64,000 nt of DNA. Origin: Eubacteriaceae bacterium (GTDB lineage Bacteria > Bacillota > Clostridia > Lachnospirales > Lachnospiraceae). This document shows positions 24,514 through 32,997 of this stretch, piece by piece (within the stretch, counting starts at the first letter, position 1; each line of letters starts with the position of its first letter). Location of the stretch: NCBI GenBank assembly GCA_910574895.1, contig CAJTDQ010000007.1, positions 1 to 64,000 of the forward strand, read 5' to 3'. Made by a program: the position numbers and the translations under genes. The notes beneath the pieces were generated by a model, which saw only the letters and a list, made by a program, of their open reading frames with translations, did not search any database and was not told the DNA's origin.

Positions 24514-25869
24514 ATGGAAAAGAGAGGTAACTTCTCAAACAAAATAGGGTTTGTACTGGCTGCCGCCGGTTCTGCCGTTGGTTTAGGAAACATTTGGAGA
24601 TTTCCTTATCTGGCTGCCCAATATGGAGGGGGAACATTTTTATTCATTTATTTAATTTTAGCTGTCACATTCGGTTTTTCACTGATGATTGCTGAAATTG
24701 CAATTGGTAGAAAAACAGGATTAAGTGCCATCGGAGCATTTAAAGTATTAGACAAACGCTTTAGTTTTGTAGGCGTATTAGCAGCTGTTATTCCTATCAT
24801 TATTTTCCCATATTATTCAGTAATCGGCGGATGGGTTATTAAGTATTTTGTAGCATTTATCAGCGGTAATGCCGCTGCTTCTGCAGGTGACAGCTATTTC
24901 AACACGTTCATCTCCGGAACTTACGAACCTTTAGGCTGGTTTTTCCTGTTTATGGCATTAACTACTCTTGTCGTATGGTTTGGTGTTGAAAAAGGTATTG
25001 AAAAAGTCAGTAAATTCATGATGCCTGTCCTAGTTGTACTGACACTGTTTATTGCCATCTATGGTCTCACGGTAGACGGTGCTATGAAAGGTCTCATTTA
25101 TTATCTGAAGCCACATATGGCTGATGTTTCTGTAAAAACCATTCTGGCTGCCTTAGGACAGCTGTTTTATTCCATGTCTTTGGCCATGGGCATTATGATT
25201 ACGTATGGTTCTTATATGAAAAAAAGTGATAATTTGGAAAGTTCTGTAAGACAGATTGAAATTTTCGATACTGCTATAGCTTTCCTTGCAGGATTAATGA
25301 TTATACCAGCAGTATTTGCTTTTTCCGGTGGAGACCAGTCAGCACTCTCTCAAGGTCCGGGATTAATGTTTGTAACATTACCAAAAGTTTTCAACAGCAT
25401 GAAAATAGGCAGTGTTGTAGGAACTGTATTCTTTATTTTAGTATTTTTTGCAGCTTTAACTTCTGCAATATCTCTAATGGAAACTATTGTTTCTATCTTC
25501 CGTGATAAATTCAAATGGAGCAGGCATGTCGCATGTGGCGTTGTTTTTGCCTTTTCACTGCTTCTTGGAATACCATCCTGCTTAGGTTTTGGACCACTTT
25601 CATTTATTTCATGGATGGACAAGTCCATTCTCGATATTATGGACTTTATCAGTAACAGTGTATTAATGCCGATATGTGCATTGTTAACATGTATCTTTGT
25701 CGGATTTATTATTAAACCACAGACCATTATTGACGAAGCAACACATGGTGGTGCTAAATTTAAATCTAAAAATATGTTTGTAGTTATGATTAAATATATT
25801 GCTCCTATATTCTTAATTTTAATCTTAGTAAGTTCCATCGCAAACGCTTTAGGAATTATTAAATTATAA
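24514..25869 (+). CDS. Neurotransmitter:sodium symporter (SNF) family transporter
   Basis: 451 residues, one of few plus-strand genes here. Start set at MEKRGNFSNKIGF, with GGAGG 8 nt before the ATG; an upstream frame from 24463 adds 17 residues without a ribosome-binding site. Contains the family motif GSAVGLGNIWRFPYL (Na+ and substrate site in helix 1) and about 11 membrane helices, typical of bacterial homologues such as TnaT and MhsT. It imports an amino acid with Na+; substrate not deducible. It is convergent with the AGCS gene, with the second large palindrome between them. Confidence 0.92.
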   Translation: MEKRGNFSNKIGFVLAAAGSAVGLGNIWRFPYLAAQYGGGTFLFIYLILAVTFGFSLMIAEIAIGRKTGLSAIGAFKVLDKRFSFVGVLAAVIPIIIFPYYSVIGGWVIKYFVAFISGNAAASAGDSYFNTFISGTYEPLGWFFLFMALTTLVVWFGVEKGIEKVSKFMMPVLVVLTLFIAIYGLTVDGAMKGLIYYLKPHMADVSVKTILAALGQLFYSMSLAMGIMITYGSYMKKSDNLESSVRQIEIFDTAIAFLAGLMIIPAVFAFSGGDQSALSQGPGLMFVTLPKVFNSMKIGSVVGTVFFILVFFAALTSAISLMETIVSIFRDKFKWSRHVACGVVFAFSLLLGIPSCLGFGPLSFISWMDKSILDIMDFISNSVLMPICALLTCIFVGFIIKPQTIIDEATHGGAKFKSKNMFVVMIKYIAPIFLILILVSSIANALGIIKL

Positions 25870-25899
25870 AAAGCAAAATGTTCTATTGTATTGTTTAGA

Positions 25900-26158
25900 A
25901 CTTATACAGAGCAGAAAATACACGATACAATTTGAAAACTTCATAATTTAAATATTTGTGTTGACAAAAAGAAGTAACAAATACAAAAGCACCGGATACA
26001 ACTTCGGAGAAAATTTATATTTTCTCCTCCGTGAATCCTTAAAATTTGATTCGGAAATCAAATTTTAGCTTTTATTTGTTACTTCTTTTTATCTACAAAT
26101 AAATTAAATTATTCAATGTTTTCAAATTGTATCGTGTATTCTCTGCCCTATATAACTT
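25900..26158. repeat. Large palindromic element, copy 2 (structured core)
   Basis: About 259 bp between two convergent genes (stops at 25869 and 26187). Arms 25900-25990 and 26069-26158 share long matches such as AATACACGATACAATTTGAA and AAAGAAGTAACAAATA with their complements. On the minus strand the core has the AAAATTTGATT hairpin, a GGAT/ATCC stem (26035-26038, 25994-25997) and an inner GGAGAAAAT/ATTTTCTCC hairpin, the same order as copy 1. Confidence 0.8.
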
Positions 26159-26186
26159 TAAAAATTAATAATAAAACATCTCATGC

Positions 26187-27602
26187 TTATTTTTTGTTAA
26201 GTCGGTTTGCCTTTTTCTCCTTCTCCAAGATTGGCTGAAATCGTTCTACTTCTTTTGCTATCACTTTGCTCATCGCCAAAAGACAGATGAGATTGGGGAT
26301 TGCCATCAGTGCATTTGCAATATCTGAAAAGTTCCATACAATCTGCAATGTTGTTGTTGCCCCCACAAATACAATGAGCGAGAAGAATATTCTATAAATC
26401 ATGTTGTATTTATATGTACCAAATATGTATTCAAAAGCTTTTTCACCATGATACTCCCATCCTAAAATTGTAGAAAATGCAAACAATGTTATACCTATCG
26501 TTACTAAACCAGCTCCTACATCTCCTAATGCCGACTGAAAGGCAAGAATCGTCAATGCCGCTCCCTGTATTAGTTTTCCGTCTGCTCCTACCGTTCCTAG
26601 TACGCCGGAAGATGCAATACAAAGACCTGTAACTGTACATACTACAATCGTATCCCAGAATGTACCTGTCATATTAATATATCCCTGACGAACCGGGTCG
26701 TCTGTAGTGGCTGCCGCCGCTGTAATAGCAGCTGACCCCATCCCTGCTTCATTAGAAAAAACACCACGTGCAACGCCAAACCTTATGGCATTCATAACAC
26801 TGATTGTCATTGTCCCCGTCACACCACCTGCAACAGATTCCGGTGCAAATGCCATTTTAAAAATCATAACAATACCGGATGGAAGATTATGTATATTGAC
26901 AAATATTACACTGACTCCTGCAAAAACATAGAAAATTGCCATAATGGGAACTACGACAGATGATACCTTGGAAATAGACTGAATACCTCCCACAATTATT
27001 ATGAATACTAGTATTGTCAATACTAACCCTACAATTTTTTCATTGAAATAAAATGTACTTTTCAACGATTCTACAATAGAATTTGACTGTGTCATATTTC
27101 CAATTCCAAAGGATGCCATGACCGCAGACACTGCAAAGAACATTCCAAGTACTGCTCCTGCCTTTTTGTTTTTAAACCCTCTTTTCATGGTGTACATCGG
27201 TCCACCGGCCATTTCACCCTTTTCATTTACTTCCCTATATTTGATAGCAAGCATGCATTCACTAAACTTAGAAGACATACCAAAACACGCTGACAACCAC
27301 ATCCACACCAACGCTCCGGGCCCGCCTGCTGCCATAGCTGTGGCAACACCTACAATATTACCTGTTCCGATTGTTGCGGCAAGCGCTGTTGTCAATGCAG
27401 AAAAAGGTGAAACATCACCATGGCCTCTTTTGGTGCTTCTTGCTTCTTTACTCAACGTACTCTTTAATGCATAGCCTAAATTTCTCCAAGGTCTGAATTT
27501 TAACCTAAATGTCAAAAACACACCGGTTCCAACCAGAAGCACCAACATTACAGGTCCCCAGACAAAATCATCAACAGCCGAAATAATTTCTGAAAAACTC
27601 AT
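26187..27602 (-). CDS. Alanine/glycine:cation symporter (AGCS) family protein
   Basis: 471 residues, about 11 membrane helices. Family markers are TTALAATIGTGNIVGVATA, MGSAAITAAAATTDDPVRQG and GWEYHGEKAFEYIFG. AGCS carriers import alanine or glycine with Na+ or H+. Paralogous to the symporter at 52784-54190, but its leader has no glycine riboswitch. ATG at 27602 follows a weak AAAGGGAAA site. It sits just downstream of the ABC permease gene (61 bp), so co-transcription is possible. Confidence 0.93.
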   Translation of the reverse strand: MSFSEIISAVDDFVWGPVMLVLLVGTGVFLTFRLKFRPWRNLGYALKSTLSKEARSTKRGHGDVSPFSALTTALAATIGTGNIVGVATAMAAGGPGALVWMWLSACFGMSSKFSECMLAIKYREVNEKGEMAGGPMYTMKRGFKNKKAGAVLGMFFAVSAVMASFGIGNMTQSNSIVESLKSTFYFNEKIVGLVLTILVFIIIVGGIQSISKVSSVVVPIMAIFYVFAGVSVIFVNIHNLPSGIVMIFKMAFAPESVAGGVTGTMTISVMNAIRFGVARGVFSNEAGMGSAAITAAAATTDDPVRQGYINMTGTFWDTIVVCTVTGLCIASSGVLGTVGADGKLIQGAALTILAFQSALGDVGAGLVTIGITLFAFSTILGWEYHGEKAFEYIFGTYKYNMIYRIFFSLIVFVGATTTLQIVWNFSDIANALMAIPNLICLLAMSKVIAKEVERFQPILEKEKKANRLNKK

Positions 27603-27663
27603 ATAAATTTTCCCTTTTTAATATATCTTATTGCCATGATGATGGAATCATTAACGCTTTTTA

Positions 27664-29940
27664 TTATGTCATGTGTTCAGAATAGTATAAAACATATATC
27701 CCAACCAATACTACCAGTTGTATAACAATTGCCCAGACTGCACTGCCTATCTTTTTTGAAACAAACATGACTAATACAGAAAATGCAGTCACAATCAGAA
27801 GCTGTACCATTCCAAACAATGCAATGCATAAAACAATCGGCAGAAACTCCGGCAATGTTTCAAATCCCTTTAAATTAGAGATAGAAACACTCCATAAACC
27901 AAGTCCGTAAAATTTGTTTGCAACATAAATATTACGACACATAAAACTAAAAATCAGTACTGCTGCATTAATTATCCCAATTGCAACTTTATAAAAACTA
28001 CTGTTCTTCCTCCCCTTTGGCGTTGCCCTGATAAGACCTTCCATTCCACGCTCTCTATCCAAAGTAAAAATAGTAGACTGCATAATAACAAGCACGATAG
28101 CAATAATAAGTGTAAAATCAATATACCAGTCGTCCATTTTTCCAATCATTTTATTGTAGCCATCCTCATAAACAAACCGGGCATTCTTATGACTCTTTAC
28201 ATACTCATATCTTTCCTGCACCCGTAAAAATGCGGGATATAATGCCAGCTTTGATTCCAAACTCAGTTTTCTATTTTCATATGACTCCTGTGCAACTTTT
28301 CCTTCTTCATATTTCTCTTCTAAGATTTTTAACTGCTCAAGTACATCATCATAATATTGTTTCTTCTCTAAAACAATCTTTTCCTTTTCATCTGTCATTT
28401 TTCCTTCCAGCGCTTTCATCTGAATACGATAACTCTCCTGGTTCGGTGACAGATAACAACTGCTTTTTGCACTGCTAAATACCATTCCCAATACAAACAA
28501 TACTACCATAACAGCACATCCACTGATTCTATAAATCTTACAGGCTTCATAACTTATCAATTTTTTTGATATTTTTCCCCTTCTGTAAAACCTGCTGATT
28601 GGAATATTTAATTTTATTTTTTTAGAATATTCCGGCATTTGTCTTACTTTCACAAAAACAAATATGTTTGCCAAAATAAGCACTGCCAGAAGCATCACTA
28701 TCAAAAAATTTGCCATAAAGGCTGATGACACCGGTATCCCTACAATATTCAGAAGAGAATAATTACCTATCAGGTTTTCTGATTTTATAAAACTCCAAAT
28801 ATTTAAATAATGAAATACATTGTATTTTCCAACACTTGCAAACATTTCGTATAATAATACATTTCCCATCACCAACAGCATGCCCGCCCCAAAAGGGATC
28901 ATATAGTTTGCCGACAGCATACTGATAAGAAAAATAAACAACGCGATAATAACGAATGCTGCACCTTTCATAAAAATACTTATCAGAAGGAACTGCCATA
29001 CTCTGAAATGATACGGGCATGCAATAAACGCACCTGCAGACTGAATGGATTCATGAATCCCTGCAAGTCCAAAATTACATCCGATATATATCAGCATAGA
29101 CAAGTAAATGATAAATGTAACAAATACAGTACTGACAGCCAATGTAAAAAGTTTTGCCATTATACATCTGCTTCTTCCGCAAGGTGTTGCTTTCATGATA
29201 GAAAAAAGATTTTTCTTTTTATCTTCAAACACCAGATACATCGCAATAATAAAAATAACTAATACAATCAGAATATCCGTCATTTTATTTTCACTGATTT
29301 TTTCCAGCCATTGGAAAGAATAAAAGGTTGTCTTCGTTCCTTTCATCCCCCGATATTTTTCAGAAGTTTTCCGTATCATCTTTTCTGAAAAACTATCTCT
29401 TACATTATCTGCAAATATAGAAACTCCCAGTTTTTCCTCTTCCTGCTCAAAAATCTCATCGAGATAGGCATTGTAATCCTTCTCCAGAGAATATTTCTTA
29501 TAAATCTTCTCTGCAAAAATACTTTCTGTTACCAGATTGTCTGTATAGAGATGATATTCTTTATTTTTCCATTTCGAGAAATATTTGTTATATTCCTCTT
29601 TCCTTTCTTTTAGCATTCCTTCTGCCATTTTTAATGCCAATTCGCTATCCGATGCCTTATAATTCTGAATCTGCTCTACTAACAGTAATCCCTGAATTTC
29701 AGTATTATAGTCTTCTATAAATTGACACCTGTCTTTCGCTTTCGCCAGCTGCTTATCAAAGTTTTTATATGCAAAAGAGGGCGCTTCTTCACTTATTTCC
29801 TGTTCCCCTGATAAACCAATGGATATCTGCTCAGAAAACTGCATATAGCATAAATTAATTACTATGGCAATGGCAATCATTATCCAGAAAGATTTCCCCT
29901 GCCATACTTTTCTCAATTCTCCTATAATAATTCTAATCAT
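27664..29940 (-). CDS. ABC-2-type permease with duplicated halves and a large extracellular domain
   Basis: 758 residues from MIRIIIGELRKVW; the frame opens at 29967 but this ATG overlaps the ATPase stop by 8 nt (ATGATTAG), the usual coupled start. Helix 1 at ~17-35 is followed by a ~190-residue charged extracellular region, then a block of helices at ~225-440. A second half repeats the pattern (helix at ~470, coiled charged region ~490-590, helices ~605-755). Both halves carry EDKKKNLFSIMKATPCGRSRC / DRERGMEGLIRATPKGRKN after the second helix, pointing to internal duplication. Exports or extracts a peptide or lipid-like substrate, unknown. Confidence 0.85.
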   Translation of the reverse strand: MIRIIIGELRKVWQGKSFWIMIAIAIVINLCYMQFSEQISIGLSGEQEISEEAPSFAYKNFDKQLAKAKDRCQFIEDYNTEIQGLLLVEQIQNYKASDSELALKMAEGMLKERKEEYNKYFSKWKNKEYHLYTDNLVTESIFAEKIYKKYSLEKDYNAYLDEIFEQEEEKLGVSIFADNVRDSFSEKMIRKTSEKYRGMKGTKTTFYSFQWLEKISENKMTDILIVLVIFIIAMYLVFEDKKKNLFSIMKATPCGRSRCIMAKLFTLAVSTVFVTFIIYLSMLIYIGCNFGLAGIHESIQSAGAFIACPYHFRVWQFLLISIFMKGAAFVIIALFIFLISMLSANYMIPFGAGMLLVMGNVLLYEMFASVGKYNVFHYLNIWSFIKSENLIGNYSLLNIVGIPVSSAFMANFLIVMLLAVLILANIFVFVKVRQMPEYSKKIKLNIPISRFYRRGKISKKLISYEACKIYRISGCAVMVVLFVLGMVFSSAKSSCYLSPNQESYRIQMKALEGKMTDEKEKIVLEKKQYYDDVLEQLKILEEKYEEGKVAQESYENRKLSLESKLALYPAFLRVQERYEYVKSHKNARFVYEDGYNKMIGKMDDWYIDFTLIIAIVLVIMQSTIFTLDRERGMEGLIRATPKGRKNSSFYKVAIGIINAAVLIFSFMCRNIYVANKFYGLGLWSVSISNLKGFETLPEFLPIVLCIALFGMVQLLIVTAFSVLVMFVSKKIGSAVWAIVIQLVVLVGIYVLYYSEHMT

Positions 29941-30670
29941 ATGATGCCTCTTCCCCGTTTTCTCCAAAGATATTCATATAGACCTGTTCTAAATCCTCAT
30001 CTTTTGCAAACCTTTCAATCAAATTTACCGGACTGTCCATTGCTACAAGACTTCCCTCTTTTAATATAATAATTTCCTTTGCAATAGACTCAATATCAGA
30101 TACCACATGCGTTGCCACAAGAATAATTTTATCTCCTGAAATTTCTTCCAGTGTTTCTCTGACTCTGACTCTCTCTTTTGGGTCTAATCCTGCTGTCGGC
30201 TCATCCAATATCAACAATTGAGGCTGTCCCATCAGCGCCTGTGCCACTAACAAACGCTGTTTCATTCCACCGGAATAATTCTTAATTTTATCATCCAGCC
30301 GCTCTGTCAGATTTACTCTTCCTGCTGACATTTCTATTTCTTCCACAACCTGATTCTTAGAAATGTCTTTTAAGGCCGCCATATACCCTAAAAACTTCCG
30401 CCCCGTGAAATTATCATACAGTCCCTGCTGCTGTGGTGCATATCCTAATATTTTTCTGTATGCCTGATTTTTCTTAAAAATAGACTTTCCATTCCACAAC
30501 ACTTCTCCCTTATCCGGCATCAGATTATCTGTAATAATCTTCATCAACGTGGACTTTCCTGCACCATTTGGACCTAGCAGTCCATAAACCCCCGGTTCCA
30601 TTTTTATATGAATATCATTCAGGGCTGGCTTTTTCCCATAGCTTTTATAAACTCCAATAATTTCTAACAT
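29933..30670 (-). CDS. ABC transporter ATP-binding protein
   Basis: 245 residues. Walker A GPNGAGKSTLM, Q-loop GYAPQQQGLYDNF, signature YSGGMKQR, Walker B LLILDEPTAGLD and the H-loop in LVATHVV are all present. It is the CcmA/NatA-like type that pairs with ABC-2 permeases and powers the permease encoded by the overlapping downstream gene. It starts 17 bp after the lipoprotein gene, so lipoprotein, ATPase and permease form one operon under the response-regulator-type promoter at 32239-32270. Confidence 0.96.
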   Translation of the reverse strand: MLEIIGVYKSYGKKPALNDIHIKMEPGVYGLLGPNGAGKSTLMKIITDNLMPDKGEVLWNGKSIFKKNQAYRKILGYAPQQQGLYDNFTGRKFLGYMAALKDISKNQVVEEIEMSAGRVNLTERLDDKIKNYSGGMKQRLLVAQALMGQPQLLILDEPTAGLDPKERVRVRETLEEISGDKIILVATHVVSDIESIAKEIIILKEGSLVAMDSPVNLIERFAKDEDLEQVYMNIFGENGEEASYD

Positions 30671-30687
30671 TTTTCTTTACCTCATTT

Positions 30688-32130
30688 TTATTGTTTTTTA
30701 TTACTCATTCCTATCATCTTTATCTTTTTATAATCGGCCTTGTTATTGATATAATTCTCTTTTGAAATCAAACTATATTCCATCTCTCCAATCACTGTCT
30801 GATTTACGCCTACCCACGGCACATATTCTGTTACATTTTTGTAGTTACTGTTCACTAACAGTTTATCGCTCGTTTGTGCTACAATTTCTACCGGTGTATT
30901 TTCATTATTTTTTAATTTTCCATTGGTTATTTTACCTGTTTTTGTATTGAGCAGGTAATAATCCCATCCTTTATCATCATCGGCGTATGAGTCATACCCA
31001 ACACAATACAATATATCTGTGCCTTCTTTGTCCTGTATCACCTCATCGACAGACAGCGGTTCAGCTGTTTTAATTATTTTTGTTTGTCCTGTAATACAAT
31101 TAATTACTTCAATTTTATTAGATTTATCCTTGGAAATATAAATATTGTTTCCAACGACTTTTTCCCCATGGATATTTTTTTCTTTTAAAGTCTTTAACGT
31201 AACTGATTCCCCGCTGTCCAAATCAATACTTTTTATTACATAGTCTGCCTGTTTATATAAATCATCATCACGATGTTTCTCTTCTGTTGTGACCTTCTTT
31301 CCATAGTCTCTTGTTCCTGTTACAACCTTTCTTTCGGCACATCCCAGAATCGTCTCTTCCTCATCTAACTCTAAAACCTTTTCTGTTTTTTTGTTTTTCA
31401 TATCAACCTTTACCAAAAATTTGTCATATCCTGTATTATATGTATCTGCACCTTTTGACTCAGATTTCACTTTTTTACGGATTGTATATAAATTGTCTCC
31501 ATCTCCTAAAAAGACACCTTCTAACACTGTTCCACTTTCTAAATCCATTACCTTCTCACGTTCTGTTCCATCCAGTTTCATACGGTAGATTGCCGGGATA
31601 CAAGGTTCTTTTTCTTGTGCCTGTGGTTCGCCATTTTCTCCTTCTCCAATAAACATCTGTCCCGAAGACATGGAACCGGATGAATCATACTCCGATGTTG
31701 CAATATACAAATATTCTTCCTGTCCAAATAGTACTTTTTCACCTTCCATTTCTTTGGGGAGAACTGCATTGCAATCATATGATTTATGTTTACAGTTGAC
31801 TTTATTACATAAGTACATTCCTCTTCCTGTCTTATAGTCTACATACATAATCGCCGGCAGTCTGTCATCATCCTCTTCTATATCATATTGGTCATTAAAA
31901 TAATACCAGCCCTGTTCCGTTCCATAAGATGCATGTAATGAATGATCTGTCAGCATTTTCAGTTCTCCTTTCTCCTGATGACTTACAATTGCTTTTTGAT
32001 TTTTTTCTGCCTGTATTGCCTTTGCCTGTTCCCTGCTCTCCCCCGTCTCCTTTGGACTATCTTTACCACATCCTGTAAGAACAGCAAAAACCACAATCAA
32101 GCAGACCAACACGTTTCCTTTTTTCCTCAT
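30688..32130 (-). CDS. Lipoprotein with probable beta-propeller domain
   Basis: 480 residues. Signal peptide MRKKGNVLVCLIVVFAVLTGC with lipobox LTGC places Cys21 as the lipidated residue on the outer membrane face. The mature protein has repeated short blade-like segments (YYFNDQYDI..., YLYIATSEYDSSGS, NNIYISKDKSNKIEV, DILYCVGYDSYADD), as in TolB/DUF5050-like propellers, and a CNKVNCKH cysteine cluster. It is followed by the ABC ATPase and permease genes, so it probably acts as a surface partner of that exporter or as a sensor. Substrate unknown. Confidence 0.75.
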   Translation of the reverse strand: MRKKGNVLVCLIVVFAVLTGCGKDSPKETGESREQAKAIQAEKNQKAIVSHQEKGELKMLTDHSLHASYGTEQGWYYFNDQYDIEEDDDRLPAIMYVDYKTGRGMYLCNKVNCKHKSYDCNAVLPKEMEGEKVLFGQEEYLYIATSEYDSSGSMSSGQMFIGEGENGEPQAQEKEPCIPAIYRMKLDGTEREKVMDLESGTVLEGVFLGDGDNLYTIRKKVKSESKGADTYNTGYDKFLVKVDMKNKKTEKVLELDEEETILGCAERKVVTGTRDYGKKVTTEEKHRDDDLYKQADYVIKSIDLDSGESVTLKTLKEKNIHGEKVVGNNIYISKDKSNKIEVINCITGQTKIIKTAEPLSVDEVIQDKEGTDILYCVGYDSYADDDKGWDYYLLNTKTGKITNGKLKNNENTPVEIVAQTSDKLLVNSNYKNVTEYVPWVGVNQTVIGEMEYSLISKENYINNKADYKKIKMIGMSNKKQ

Positions 32131-32183
32131 TTCAATCCTCCTGCTAATAAAATAATTTTTTCTTCTATGCTCTTATGTAATGA

Positions 32184-32236
32184 AAAAGAGCATCCCAAAC
32201 CTATGACATTTTAAAACGTCTAATTTGGATATGCCC
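32184..32236 (-). terminator. Terminator or attenuator between the sensory and transporter operons
   Basis: GGCATATCCAAA pairs with TTTGGGATGC, with an inner GACGTTTT/AAAATGTC, then CTCTTTTTC. It lies after the anchored-protein gene. The lipoprotein promoter fires at about its first base, so transcripts from that promoter begin with this hairpin. Confidence 0.65.
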
Positions 32237-32238
32237 TC

Positions 32239-32270
32239 ATTATACTTTTTACATTTATCCGAGATGTATC
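32239..32270 (-). promoter_or_regulatory. Lipoprotein-ABC operon promoter with response-regulator box
   Basis: Minus strand GATACATCTCGG.TAAATGT box followed by -10 TATAAT (32244-32239). It matches the regulator's own promoter at 35127-35158 at 22 of 32 positions with identical spacing to the -10, and has no consensus -35, suggesting activation by the response regulator. Confidence 0.6.
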
Positions 32271-32274
32271 TGTA

Positions 32275-32997
32275 CTAATCTATAATATTCCATGAAAGTT
32301 CTAAGACACTTTTTTGCTTGTCTATTCGAAACTCCAGTGATAGATGTGCTTTTTTAGATATCATTCTTCGATTGTTATAAACCCAGTCTTCTACCAAAGA
32401 AAGATTCATGTATTCAATATATTTCTTCTGCAAATTATATATTTCTCTCTCCTCTGCCCGTCCGATATTTTCCCCATGATATTTTAGATACAATAACCTT
32501 TTCCTGTCACTGTCCCATCTTAATTCTAATCTTTCTTTCTGCCCTTTTAATTGATATTGTACAATCCCCTTATCACTTTTACTTTTTACACAAGAATAAC
32601 CCCCCTTAAAATCTTCAAACGGAATGTATTGCAAAAAACCTGCCTCTTTTAAAATAGACTTTATCTTTTTATTATTAACCGACACCTCAACCGATTCATT
32701 TTCTTCCTCACTGACATACTGAAAAAAATCTGCCTGCAGCAATAAAGTATTCTCCATATTTTCCTCGCTGTAATAACTGTTCAGCACCTCATGCAGACGT
32801 TGTACCATTGCAATGTCTTTTACATCACTGCTTAATTCAAAAGATATCTTTTCCATTTTATGCTCCTTTTCATAGGCATAATAATCCATCATGGAAAAAT
32901 ATATTTGTGGCATCATTATAACAATACATAAAACCGCTATAGTCCCTAGAATCATAACGTATCTTTTTTTATCAGCCTTACGTCTCATCTTTTTCAT
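32275..32997 (-). CDS. Membrane-anchored protein of a two-component cassette, unknown function
   Basis: 240 residues. One membrane segment (~13-33, YVMILGTIAVLCIVIMMPQI) after a basic start; the rest is extracellular. Overlaps the kinase gene by 20 bp (start ATG 32997, alternative 32988), implying coupled translation. Similar place and layout to the 272-residue protein at 19624-20442, including a SDRKRLLYLKY-like strand. Not assigned to a family. It probably modulates or reads signals for the kinase it is coupled to. Confidence 0.7.
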   Translation of the reverse strand: MKKMRRKADKKRYVMILGTIAVLCIVIMMPQIYFSMMDYYAYEKEHKMEKISFELSSDVKDIAMVQRLHEVLNSYYSEENMENTLLLQADFFQYVSEEENESVEVSVNNKKIKSILKEAGFLQYIPFEDFKGGYSCVKSKSDKGIVQYQLKGQKERLELRWDSDRKRLLYLKYHGENIGRAEEREIYNLQKKYIEYMNLSLVEDWVYNNRRMISKKAHLSLEFRIDKQKSVLELSWNIID

